15,479 nucleotides of DNA, from assembly GCA_020444165.1 (NCBI GenBank), contig JAHLLK010000102.1, positions 1 to 15,479 on the forward strand, read 5' to 3'. Positions 1 through 7,383 of the stretch are shown here, one piece after another. The DNA comes from Deltaproteobacteria bacterium. Lineage in GTDB: Bacteria; Desulfobacterota; Desulfarculia; Desulfarculales; Desulfarculaceae. The translations under genes were made by a program, and so were the position numbers. Under the pieces are notes generated by a model. That model was not told where the DNA came from and ran no database searches. It saw only the letters and a program-made list of their open reading frames with translations. Positions within the stretch are counted from its first letter, which is position 1. Each line of letters begins with the position of its first letter.

Positions 1-51
1 AACGCGTTTACTATAAAAAGAGGGCTTGGCCCGACACGTATTGCCAGCCGC

Positions 52-85
52 GGCGACGCGGCCCTGATGCTTCAGTCGCCTTTTT
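52..85 (+). terminator. Possible intrinsic terminator of a gene left of the window
   Basis: GGCGAC (52-57) pairs with GTCGCC (75-80), and five T residues follow at 81-85. Inside the loop, TGA and TCA can pair around TGCT, leaving an asymmetric bulge. This is the layout of a factor-independent terminator for a plus-strand gene whose body would lie upstream of position 1. The first 50 bases show no recognisable coding sequence. The bulge makes the call moderate. Confidence 0.45.
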
Positions 86-95
86 GTTCCTTACA

Positions 96-137
96 GCCAC
101 CCTTCGGGAGCGCGTGAGACTGCGCGCGAAGGTGGGC
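96..137 (+). other. Stem-loop in the 5' untranslated region of the first secreted-protein gene
   Basis: The segments 96-106 and 127-137 are complementary except for one bulged C on each side. GCGCG/CGCGC can extend pairing inside the loop. The hairpin lies about 60 bases before the start codon at 199, leaving the Shine-Dalgarno (185-190) free. It could be a leader structure or RNA-stabilising element. I see no convincing sigma-70 promoter between 86 and 198. Confidence 0.35.
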
Positions 138-198
138 CTGACCCGACCCGATAGGCCAGCAGCGGCACGCTGCCGGCCAGGGGGAGAGGAAAGCCGCC

Positions 199-2451
199 AT
201 GCCATTCCGTGCCACCTGCCTTTTTGCGCTTGTTTTGCTTTTGACGCCGGCCTGGGCCATGGCCGCGGCGCCGGCCGATCCCGGTTGGCCCCGGGTGTTC
301 CAGAAGGACGGCCGGGAGCTATTGGTGTACCAGCCCCAGATAGACTCTTGGGAGAACTATCAGAAACTGCATTTACGCTGCGCCATCGCGGTCAAGACCG
401 GCCCCGCGGCCAAGGAAAAGTACGGCGTGGCCGAAATCACGGCCGACACGGTTACCGACCATGAAACCCGCACCGTGGCCGTGCTGCCCCAAAGCCGCGA
501 GCTGCGCTTCCCCAACACCTCACCGGCGGAGGCCGCCGTCCTGACGCGGACCGTGGATGAGCTTTATCCTCCCGGCCGGGCGCTGACCGTGTCCCTGGAC
601 CGGATTCTGGCCTACCTGGACCCGGCCAAACACCATACCCAGAAAAAGGTGAAGCTCGACTTGCATCCGCCCCGGATTTTTTACAGCGACCGGCCGGCCA
701 TCCTGGTGATCTTCCTGGGACAGCCGCAATTCAAGCCGGTCCAGGCGGACAATCCTGATTTCCTGTTCGCGCTGAACACCAACTGGGACGTGTTCTTCGA
801 CGCTCCCCAGGGGCGGTACTATTTGCGGGACCAGCATAGCTGGTTGGTGACCAACGACCCGGTGCGGGGTAATTGGCTGCCGGCCACGGGCCTGCCGGCC
901 GCTCTCCGCCATTTGCCGGACAATGAAAACTGGTCCGAGGTGCGGGCCAACGTGCCGGGAAAGCCGTTGGCAGAGCCTCCCCAGGTGTTTGTGAGTTTGA
1001 AGCCGGCCGAGCTGATTGTGACTGAGGGGGAACCCAACTACAATCCCATCCCCGGCACCCGGCTCATGCGGGTGTCCAACACCAAGGCGGTGGTGTTCCG
1101 GGATACGGCTGACCGGAAGTATTACTTCCTGGCCGCGGGGCGCTGGTTCCGGGCGGCCCGCCTCACGGGCCCCTGGTCCGCGGCCAGCACCGACCTGCCG
1201 GCCGATTTCGCCCGTATACCCAATGACAGCCCGTCCGCCTTTGTGAAAGCCTCGGTGCCCGGCACCGTGGAGGCCGAGGACGCGGTGCTCCTGGCTTCCA
1301 TTCCCCATACTGTGCGGGTGAACCGGGCCGCCCAGGCCGATATCGACGTGACCTACGGCGGTGACCCCAAGTTCGAGCCGATCCGGGGGACCACGGTGAG
1401 CTACGCGGTGAACTCGCCCCAGGCCGTGCTCTTGGTGGATGGCGGGTACTACTGCTGTGACCAGGGCGTGTGGTACTGCGGCGGCTCGCCCCGGGGCCCC
1501 TGGGTCTATTGCACCACCGTGCCCCCGGCCATCTACACCATCCCGCCGTCCAATCCTTTTTATAACGTGACCTACGTGACCGTGCACGAGACCACCCCCA
1601 ACGCGGTGATTTTTGAGCAGACGGCGGGCTACAGCGGGGAGTACGTGGCGGCCACCGGGGTCCTGATGTTCGGGGCGGGCGTGGCCGTGGGCTCCTTGTG
1701 GGCCAGCAACAGCTACAACTATTACTATCCTTACCCGGTGCCCTATTCCTATGGCTGCGGCGCCCGCTATTCCTACGCCTATGGCGGCTATTACCGGGCC
1801 GGCGCGGCCTATTACGGCCCCTACGGCGGGGCGGGGCACTATGCCTCCTACAACGCGCGCACCGGGACCTACTCCCGCGGGGCCTATGCCTATGGTCCGG
1901 CGGGCAGCGTGGGGGTCCGCCAGGCCTACAATCCCTACACCGGAACCCGGGCCTGGGGCACCCGGGAGACCAATCCCTTTGGCTCGTCGGGCCGGGGCGA
2001 GGTTTACAACCCCTTCACCGGCAACGCGGTGCGGGGCGGCTACCGCAGCGGGGAGCACGGCACCGCGGCCGGAGTGCAGAGCAACTGGGGCACCGGAGCC
2101 GCCGGCTGGAACACCGCGCGCGGGCATGGCGGGGTGGCCAAGGGTTCGGGGGGTGACGTGTACGCGGGCCGCAACGGCACGGTGTACCAGCGGAACAGCT
2201 CCGGCGACTGGAGCAAGAACACGGGTAGCGGCTGGAACCCGGTGACCCGGCCGCAGCCCGGCTCGGGCCAGTTCAACCGGGACAACCTGGATTCCCAGGC
2301 CTGGTCCCGCCAACGGGGCGGCGAGCTGAGCCAGCGGGCCGTACAGGACCCGGTCACGGGCCAGTTCCGCAACGGCCGCTTCGGCGGCGGCTTCGGCCGC
2401 TTCAGCGGGGGCGGCGGACGCTTTGGGGGCGGGGGCGGGTTCCGGCGCTGA
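199..2451 (+). CDS. Exported Tyr/Gly-rich repeat protein, copy 1 (function unknown)
   Basis: This is a 750-residue exported protein of unknown function. Residues 1-24 form a typical Sec signal peptide (positive start, Leu-rich core, AMA-like cleavage site). Residues about 28-155 are a unique N-terminal domain opening with DPGWPRVF and VYQPQIDSW. Three copies of one module follow (about 159-254, 264-356, 382-465), sharing the pattern G-x-P-x-F-x-P-I, N-T, YY-x4-G-x-W, G-P-W, IP and VPG. The third copy carries a Cys cluster (C419, C420, C427, C438). Residues 484-501 are a Gly-rich hydrophobic segment. A Tyr/Gly-rich region follows, then five 26-residue repeats (551-680) and a Gly/Arg/Phe-rich end. 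The start is set by AGAGGA at 185-190, eight bases from ATG. The modules and bulky secreted tail suggest a surface or matrix protein, possibly glycan-binding. That role is inference. It is paralogous to the gene at 3066. Confidence 0.9.
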   Translation: MPFRATCLFALVLLLTPAWAMAAAPADPGWPRVFQKDGRELLVYQPQIDSWENYQKLHLRCAIAVKTGPAAKEKYGVAEITADTVTDHETRTVAVLPQSRELRFPNTSPAEAAVLTRTVDELYPPGRALTVSLDRILAYLDPAKHHTQKKVKLDLHPPRIFYSDRPAILVIFLGQPQFKPVQADNPDFLFALNTNWDVFFDAPQGRYYLRDQHSWLVTNDPVRGNWLPATGLPAALRHLPDNENWSEVRANVPGKPLAEPPQVFVSLKPAELIVTEGEPNYNPIPGTRLMRVSNTKAVVFRDTADRKYYFLAAGRWFRAARLTGPWSAASTDLPADFARIPNDSPSAFVKASVPGTVEAEDAVLLASIPHTVRVNRAAQADIDVTYGGDPKFEPIRGTTVSYAVNSPQAVLLVDGGYYCCDQGVWYCGGSPRGPWVYCTTVPPAIYTIPPSNPFYNVTYVTVHETTPNAVIFEQTAGYSGEYVAATGVLMFGAGVAVGSLWASNSYNYYYPYPVPYSYGCGARYSYAYGGYYRAGAAYYGPYGGAGHYASYNARTGTYSRGAYAYGPAGSVGVRQAYNPYTGTRAWGTRETNPFGSSGRGEVYNPFTGNAVRGGYRSGEHGTAAGVQSNWGTGAAGWNTARGHGGVAKGSGGDVYAGRNGTVYQRNSSGDWSKNTGSGWNPVTRPQPGSGQFNRDNLDSQAWSRQRGGELSQRAVQDPVTGQFRNGRFGGGFGRFSGGGGRFGGGGGFRR
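1849..2238 (+). repeat. Five tandem 26-residue (78-bp) coding repeats, copy 1
   Basis: Residues 551, 577, 603, 629 and 655 of the protein start five units of exactly 26 residues. The first three open with YNARTG, YNPYTG and YNPFTG. The last two are diverged (NWGTG and YAGRNG). The spacing stays exact although the sequences have drifted, so the array is old rather than a recent slippage product. From memory, similar YNP-x-TG repeats ending in a GDVYAG-type segment recur in unnamed secreted bacterial proteins. Confidence 0.7.
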
Positions 2452-2464
2452 GCCGGGTCCGCGG

Positions 2465-2514
2465 GCGCGGTTGCCCGTCCACCCCTGCCCCAGGGGCAGG
2501 GCGGGCAACCGCGC
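2465..2514 (+). terminator. Very strong GC hairpin just after the first secreted-protein gene
   Basis: A perfect 13-base inverted repeat (GCGCGGTTGCCCG at 2465-2477 and its complement at 2502-2514) encloses a second one (2483-2491 with 2493-2501), separated on the left by a five-base bulge. It begins 13 bases after the stop codon at 2449-2451. No T-run follows, so it may act as a Rho-dependent stop or 3'-end protecting hairpin rather than a classical intrinsic terminator. Its right arm overlaps the start of the ankyrin-gene remnant. Confidence 0.55.
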
Positions 2515-2618
2515 CTCCGCCCTGATCTTGCCCCGCCGGAGGGCCAGCTCCCGGGGGGTGAAGCCGTTCCGGTCCTGCACCTCGGGTCCGCCCCTCCGGC
2601 CGACCGCTCGGCCAACTG
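2501..2618 (-). pseudogene. Decayed 3' fragment of an ankyrin membrane-protein gene
   Basis: Read on the minus strand, this stretch closely matches the last 40 or so codons of the intact gene at 5339-7330. One frame gives VQDRNGFTPRELALRRGKIR, against VQDRAGYTPRELALRRGKIR in the intact protein. The preceding part (AERSAGGADP, against AELLAGGADP) is in a different frame, because one base is missing where the intact gene reads CCC GCC GTG and the remnant reads CCG AG GTG. The stop codon has been lost and similarity ends near 2618. It lies convergent to the first secreted-protein gene, exactly as the intact gene lies to the second. It is therefore best read as the leftover of a duplicated gene pair. 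Confidence 0.8.
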
Positions 2619-2628
2619 GCACAATTAT

Positions 2629-2644
2629 TATTTTCTAGAAAATA
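2629..2644. repeat. 16-base perfect AT-rich palindrome TATTTTCTAGAAAATA
   Basis: The sequence is its own reverse complement over 16 bases and is almost pure A/T in surroundings that are about two thirds G+C. It sits about ten bases beyond the end of the ankyrin-gene remnant, at the apparent breakpoint. It could be a regulator binding site or a scar of the rearrangement. The sequence alone does not decide. Confidence 0.6.
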
Positions 2645-2657
2645 CCTTGCAATGGTC

Positions 2658-2726
2658 CCATGTCGGCCCGCCTGTCCGATGGTTGCGTTGGGTTGCTTCC
2701 ATCCTGGGACAAGGCGGCCGACATGG
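2658..2726. repeat. Long imperfect inverted repeat / stem-loop
   Basis: The arms 2658-2677 and 2707-2726 match over 11 consecutive pairs (CCATGTCGGCC), then over GCC and TGTCC with single bulges. GATGG (2678-2682) and CCATC (2699-2703) continue the stem, leaving a 16-base loop. There is no open reading frame in it and no T-run after it. It resembles a small palindromic repeat element or a structured RNA more than a terminator. Confidence 0.6.
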
Positions 2727-2747
2727 TATTTCTTTGCTGCCCGAAGC

Positions 2748-2784
2748 AAGGGGTTCCCCCCACTCCTCCCTCCCCGAAAAAACC
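2748..2784. repeat. Degraded copy of the dispersed GC hairpin element
   Basis: This stretch matches 12073-12110 closely: AAGGGG, TTCCCCCC, AC, a C/T-rich run, then a short A-run. At 12043-12110 the element includes a perfect partner arm. Here the left arm is missing or eroded. Two related copies in one window with no coding content suggest an intergenic repeat family. The number of copies in the genome cannot be judged from this window. Confidence 0.55.
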
Positions 2785-3065
2785 AGGGGGAAAGCCGAAG
2801 GGCAGCTGGGATGGCGGCGCGCGGGCTTGGTGGGAGACATCCTAAAATCGTCAGTTCAAGATGGAAGGGGCAGCAGAGTGCAACCCGACCTGCCGCTGAT
2901 TTGTTATCCTGAAAGGTAAGCTTCCCAGGCTTAAGCCCAAGAAAACCGCCCCAGACATCTGCCCAGGAAACTTGATTTGAACCCTCGATACCGACGATTG
3001 GGCCGGATCCGCGCGGGCCGGCTCCCGCGAAATTTGACTGTAGCAGGGGTGAGAGGAGATTTCTT

Positions 3066-5294
3066 ATGAAGGCCCGTTCCGCCTTTTTACTCGCGGCGTT
3101 GCTGCTCCTGGCCCCGGCGGCCTCCAGTCCGGCCGCTGACGGGATTCCCGCCGACCCCGGCTGGCCCCGGGTCATCGAAAAAGCCGGCAAGCAACTGACC
3201 ATCTACCAACCCCAGGTCGATTCCTGGCAGGACTACAAGAAACTGAGCTTCCGCTCAGCCATCGCGGTCAAAACCAGCGCCTCCGCCCCGGAGAGGTACG
3301 GGGTGGTGGAAATCGCCGCCGACACCGTGGTCGACCACGACACCCGGGTGGTGGCGGTCATCCCCACCCAGCGCGAAGTGCGCTTCCCCAACATCCCGGA
3401 AGCGGAGGCGGCTTCCCTCCGCCGGGTGGTGGATGAACTGCACCCCCCCCGCAAGGCGCTGAACGTATCCCTGGACCGCATCTTGGCCTATCTGGAGCCC
3501 GACAAACAGGCGCGCCAGAAGCCGGTGGATCTGAATCTGGACCCGCCCCGGATTTTTTACAGCCAGGGGCCGGCCATCCTGGTCATGTTCATGGGGGAGC
3601 CGGTTTTCAAGCCCGTGCAAGCGGACAAGCCTGATTTCATGTTCGCGGTGAACACCAACTGGGACATTTTCTTCGACTCGGCCAATCAGCGCTACTATCT
3701 CCTGGACGGTGAGAGCTGGCTGACCGCCACCGATCCCCAGCAAGGGCCATGGGCCCCCGCGTCCGCCCTGCCCAAAGCCTTGTATTCTTTGCCCGCCGAC
3801 GAAAACTGGGCGGATGTGCGGGCCAACCTGCCCGGCAAGCCGGCCGCCCAGCCCCCGATGGTGTTCGTCAGCCTCGAACCGGCCGAGATCATCGTCACCG
3901 AAGGCGATCCCAGCTTCAGCCCCATCCCCGGCACCAAGCTCATGCGGGTGGCCAACACCGACGCCGTGTTGTTCCGCGACTCCGGGGACAAGAAATACTA
4001 TTTCCTGGCGGCGGGCCGCTGGTTCCGGGCCGCTTCCCTGGCGGGCCCCTGGTCGGCGGCCAGCCGGGACCTGCCCCGGGACTTCGCCCGGATTCCAGAC
4101 AACAGCCCCTCCGCCTTCGTGAAGGCCTCGGTGCCGGGCACCGTCGCGGCCAGCGACGCGGTGCTCCTGGCTTCTATCCCCCGGACCGCCGAAGTCTCCG
4201 TGACCGCGCCGGTCGAGTTGCAGGTGATCTACAGCGGCGACCCGCAATTCCAGCCCATCCAGGGCACCACGGTGCAATACGCGGTCAACACCCCCCAGGC
4301 GATCTTCCTGGTCAACGGCGGCTACTATTGCTGTAACCAGGGCGTGTGGTACTGCGGGGGCACGGCCAGCGGCCCCTGGGCCTACTGCACTTCGGTGCCC
4401 CAGGCCATCTACGCCATCCCCCCCTCCAGCCCCATGTACAACGTGACCTACGTGACCGTGCAGCAAAGCACCCCCACCACGGTGGTGTACCAGCAGACGG
4501 CCGGCTACAGCGGGGAGTATGTGGCGGCCACGGGGGTATTGATGTTCGGCGCGGGCTTGGTGGTGGGCGCGGCTATCGCCAACAACCACCACCACGACTA
4601 CTACTATCATTACCCGGCGCCCTATTCCTACGGTTGCGGCGCTCGTTACAACTACGCCTACGGCGGCTACTACCGGGCCGGCAGCGCCCATTACGGCCCC
4701 TATGGGGGAGCAGGGGCCGCGGCTTCCTATAATCCCCGCACCGGCACCTACTCCCGGGGGGCCTACGCCTATGGCCCGGCGGGCAGCGCCTCGGCCCGTT
4801 CGGCCTACAATCCCTACACCGGAGCCCGGGCGCGCGGGGGCCAGGTGAGCACGCCCTACGGCTCGGCCGGCCGGGCGGCGGCCTACAACCCCACCACCGG
4901 CAACGCGGCGCGGGCGGGCTACCGCAGCGGGCCCCAGGGCTCCGCCGCCGCCGTGCAGACCAACCGGGGCACTGGCGCCGCCGCCTGGGATACCTCGCGC
5001 GGTCAGGGCGCGGTGGCCAAGGGCGCCGGGGGGAACGTGTACGCCGGCAAGGATGGCACGGTGTACAAGCGGGACAGCGGCGGCGATTGGAGCAAGAATT
5101 CCGGCAACGGCTGGGATTCCGTGAACCGGTCCCAGGCCCAGAACAACGCCTCGCGCTCGGCGAATCGGCAAAACCTGGAATACCAGGCCCAAGCCCGCCA
5201 GCGGGGCAATGAACTCAGCCAGCGGGCCAACACGCCGCGGACCAGCGGCGGCAATCGGGGGAGCCGGGGAGGCGGCGGCCGGAGAGCGCGCTGA
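3066..5294 (+). CDS. Exported Tyr/Gly-rich repeat protein, copy 2 (function unknown)
   Basis: This 742-residue paralogue of the protein at 199-2451 has the same domain order. A signal peptide (about 1-24) is followed by the DPGWPRV/YQPQVDSW domain and three copies of the roughly 95-residue module (YY-x4-G-x-W ... GPW ... VPG). The conserved Cys cluster (GGYYCCNQGVWYCGG), a hydrophobic Gly-rich stretch and five 26-residue repeats (555-684) come next, then a basic Gly/Arg end. It differs from copy 1 by a His/Tyr patch after the hydrophobic segment (NNHHHDYYYHYP) and by lacking the Phe-Gly tail. The start is supported by GAGAGGAG seven bases before ATG. Both copies are full length and in frame, so both are probably expressed. 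A structural or surface role is likely but unproven. The 44 bases to the convergent ankyrin gene show no clear terminator. Confidence 0.9.
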   Translation: MKARSAFLLAALLLLAPAASSPAADGIPADPGWPRVIEKAGKQLTIYQPQVDSWQDYKKLSFRSAIAVKTSASAPERYGVVEIAADTVVDHDTRVVAVIPTQREVRFPNIPEAEAASLRRVVDELHPPRKALNVSLDRILAYLEPDKQARQKPVDLNLDPPRIFYSQGPAILVMFMGEPVFKPVQADKPDFMFAVNTNWDIFFDSANQRYYLLDGESWLTATDPQQGPWAPASALPKALYSLPADENWADVRANLPGKPAAQPPMVFVSLEPAEIIVTEGDPSFSPIPGTKLMRVANTDAVLFRDSGDKKYYFLAAGRWFRAASLAGPWSAASRDLPRDFARIPDNSPSAFVKASVPGTVAASDAVLLASIPRTAEVSVTAPVELQVIYSGDPQFQPIQGTTVQYAVNTPQAIFLVNGGYYCCNQGVWYCGGTASGPWAYCTSVPQAIYAIPPSSPMYNVTYVTVQQSTPTTVVYQQTAGYSGEYVAATGVLMFGAGLVVGAAIANNHHHDYYYHYPAPYSYGCGARYNYAYGGYYRAGSAHYGPYGGAGAAASYNPRTGTYSRGAYAYGPAGSASARSAYNPYTGARARGGQVSTPYGSAGRAAAYNPTTGNAARAGYRSGPQGSAAAVQTNRGTGAAAWDTSRGQGAVAKGAGGNVYAGKDGTVYKRDSGGDWSKNSGNGWDSVNRSQAQNNASRSANRQNLEYQAQARQRGNELSQRANTPRTSGGNRGSRGGGGRRAR
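4728..5117 (+). repeat. Five tandem 26-residue (78-bp) coding repeats, copy 2
   Basis: Units of exactly 26 residues start at residues 555, 581, 607, 633 and 659. They begin YNPRTG, YNPYTG, YNPTTG, NRGTG and YAGKDG. Number, order and period match the array in the first copy. The array therefore predates the duplication and has not changed length since. Confidence 0.7.
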
Positions 5295-5338
5295 TTTGGA
5301 GGGGTAGCGGCAACCTGCGGCCCGCCTGCCTCCGGGCC

Positions 5339-7330
5339 TCAGCGCCCGGCGGGCAGCAGCGCCTCCACCCTGATCTTGCCCCGCCGGAGGGCCAGCTCCC
5401 GGGGGGTGTAGCCGGCCCGGTCTTGCACGGCGGGGTCGGCCCCCCCGGCCAACAGCTCGGCCGCGGTAAAGGGGCGTCCGCCATAGGCGGCCATGTGCAG
5501 GGGGTTCTGGCCCAGGCGGTTCACCGCCCGGGGATCGGCTCCCCGGGCCAGGAGCAGGCGGGCCAGCACCGGCCGCTCCAGGAGCGCGGCCAGGTGCAGG
5601 GGGGTGTTGCCCACCGCGTCCGGGGCGTCCACCGCCGCGCCGGCCGCCAACAGCGGGTCCAGGAACTCCACCCGCTGCGCCACCACCACCAGATGCAGGG
5701 GCGTGCGCCCCAGATAGGTGGCCTGGGCGTCCTCGGGATGGGCGGCCAGGATGCCGGCCACCGCGGCCTGGTCGCCGTTCTCCACCGCCCGGAACAGGGG
5801 CGAGGGGGCGCGGGAGAGCAAGGGCACCGGGGCCAGCAGGGTGGCCAGGGCCAGGCCGGCCAACAGCGCCGCGGTGCGACGCCGGGACCAACCCACCGGC
5901 AACAGCCGCCCGGCCAGGCGGACGGCCCAGACATAGGGCGCCGGGCTCCACAACAGGAGCAAGGGCAGAATGGCCAGGTCCCGTTGCCGGAAGATGGTGC
6001 CGAAATTGACCACCATGAGGGTGGCGGCCAGGCCCAGACCCAGGCCCCAGGCCAGCACCAGCACCGCGGCTGAGGGCCGCTGGCGTAGCGCCGCCCCCGC
6101 CCCCCAAGCCATCCCCGGCAGCACCAGGAGCCACAAGGCGGCAAAGCCCGCCATCCCCAGCCAGAGGATTCCGCCACTGGGAGGCATGCGCTCCCAGGGC
6201 AGGGGATGGACCAACAGGTTGGCCAGCCCCGGCGGCATCAGGGCCAGGCCCTCGGTGAGGCTGTCCGGCGCCTCGTGGGCCGTGGGCACCAGGGTCACCC
6301 CGCCGCTGGCCGCGTAATCCACCCGCCGGTCGAGCACCTGGTTCAGGACCAGGGGCCAGGACCGGGCCGGGGCGGGGGCGGCAGCGGCGGCCCAGGCGGC
6401 GGGCGGGCCCAGCTCCGGCCAGCCCGGCCAGGCGGCCCGCCAGGCGGCGGCCGGGGCCGGGGTCAAGCTGGCTTGGGGCCCGGTCTGCCAGGGCTTGATC
6501 CACTGGGCCGGCGACTGGTGCCCGGCCAGCCAGGCGGCCAACAGCACCAGGGCCAGGGCGGCCGGGGCCGGCCAGGCCAGGGCGGCCGAGCGGCGGAACC
6601 AGCCCCGGGCCAGGCCCAGGACCGCGGCCAGGCCGGCCACCAGGGGCAGCACCGGGATGAAGTCCACGCGGATCACCATGAGCAGATAGGCCGCGGCCAA
6701 CACCAGGGCTCCCCACCCGGCCAGGGCGGCCAGCCGGCGCCGGGACCCGGCCACCAGGGGGGCCAGGCCGGCCAAAAAGCCCAGGGAGGCCAGGACGAAG
6801 AGGCTGTCTTTGAGGGGCAGGGCGGCATAAGCCAGGGAAGGGGGCCACAGGGCCACGGCCAGGGCCAGCCAGCCGGCCCGGGCCCGCGGCTGTCCCAGGC
6901 TCCGGGCCAGGGACCAGGCGGCCAGGCCGGCCAGGGTGAAGGCCACCGCGTTCAGCCCCGCGGCCCAGAGGGGGTTGGGCCCCCCCAGGGCATAGAGCCC
7001 GGCGAGGATCAGGGGAAAGTTCAGGTAGCGGTCGGGCAGGTGGGTGGTGAAGCTCTGGGCCGCGCCGGTGAGGAGGCGGGCCGCGTCCACGGCCGCGGTG
7101 TGGTACATGTCCCCGTCCGGGCCCAGCATGAGGAAGCACATGGTGCGGGTGGGGTTGGCCGGGTTCACGTGCCCCGCGTAGAGAAAGGCCGCCAGGGCCA
7201 CGGCCAGGCGCAGGCCGAACCCCACGGCCAGCCACACCGGCCAGCGGCGCCACCAGGGGGGCGGCGGAGCCGGGAACCCGGCGGGCGGGGCGGCGGGGGC
7301 GGCAGATGCGGCGGCAGGGCGGCGGCTCAT
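5339..7330 (-). CDS. Multi-spanning membrane protein with C-terminal ankyrin repeats (GT-C-like, tentative)
   Basis: The 663-residue protein has two parts. Residues about 30-505 contain roughly ten hydrophobic helices. An early loop PDGDMY (71-76), the LPLKDSLF segment (171-178) and NFGTIFRQRDLAILP (442-456) recall GT-C type glycosyltransferases and polysaccharide polymerases, but no family was confirmed. Residues 511-663 carry four to five ankyrin repeats, seen in GRTPLHL (541), GNTPLHL (574), GQNPLHM (607) and GYTPREL (640), with LLARGADP-type turns. The ATG at 7330 follows AAGGG at nine bases. A Pro/Ala-rich, basic N-terminus points to a cytoplasmic start. Fusion of a polytopic transport or transferase-like core with ankyrin repeats is uncommon. 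The gene converges on the second secreted-protein gene, and a broken relative sits at 2501-2618. A role in glycosylating or anchoring the neighbouring exported proteins is speculation. Confidence 0.85.
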   Translation of the reverse strand: MSRRPAAASAAPAAPPAGFPAPPPPWWRRWPVWLAVGFGLRLAVALAAFLYAGHVNPANPTRTMCFLMLGPDGDMYHTAAVDAARLLTGAAQSFTTHLPDRYLNFPLILAGLYALGGPNPLWAAGLNAVAFTLAGLAAWSLARSLGQPRARAGWLALAVALWPPSLAYAALPLKDSLFVLASLGFLAGLAPLVAGSRRRLAALAGWGALVLAAAYLLMVIRVDFIPVLPLVAGLAAVLGLARGWFRRSAALAWPAPAALALVLLAAWLAGHQSPAQWIKPWQTGPQASLTPAPAAAWRAAWPGWPELGPPAAWAAAAAPAPARSWPLVLNQVLDRRVDYAASGGVTLVPTAHEAPDSLTEGLALMPPGLANLLVHPLPWERMPPSGGILWLGMAGFAALWLLVLPGMAWGAGAALRQRPSAAVLVLAWGLGLGLAATLMVVNFGTIFRQRDLAILPLLLLWSPAPYVWAVRLAGRLLPVGWSRRRTAALLAGLALATLLAPVPLLSRAPSPLFRAVENGDQAAVAGILAAHPEDAQATYLGRTPLHLVVVAQRVEFLDPLLAAGAAVDAPDAVGNTPLHLAALLERPVLARLLLARGADPRAVNRLGQNPLHMAAYGGRPFTAAELLAGGADPAVQDRAGYTPRELALRRGKIRVEALLPAGR

Positions 7331-7383
7331 GTTTGTTTACCCTTGGCAACGGCGGCAGGTCGGCAATTTGGTTGTCCCCGGGG

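Larger units (their letters stand above)
2619..3065. other. Gene-free spacer between the two duplicated units, rich in palindromes
   Basis: No credible coding sequence was found here. From left to right it holds an AT-rich 16-base palindrome (2629-2644), a long stem-loop (2658-2726), and a degraded copy of a dispersed GC hairpin element (2748-2784). Further right is a 10-base palindrome GGCTTAAGCC (2928-2937), and finally the leader of the second secreted-protein gene with its Shine-Dalgarno AGGAG at about 3054-3058. I could not find a convincing -35/-10 pair for that gene. TTGATT at 2972 lacks a good partner. Confidence 0.6.

Noticed and set aside
520..2622. 700-codon minus-strand open frame across the first secreted-protein gene
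   Set aside because: It is the antisense shadow of a clear signal-peptide protein, is Gly/Val/His-rich and low in complexity, and only its first 45 or so residues are meaningful, as the ankyrin remnant.
2402..3202. 266-codon minus-strand frame across the spacer and the start of the second secreted gene
   Set aside because: It has no domain, overlaps palindromes and a clear signal-peptide gene, and includes only out-of-frame pieces of the ankyrin remnant.
3255..7349. 1364-codon minus-strand open frame
   Set aside because: It runs antisense to the second secreted gene and out of frame with the ankyrin membrane gene. Its Pro/Gly/Arg-rich composition is typical of a GC-driven shadow frame.
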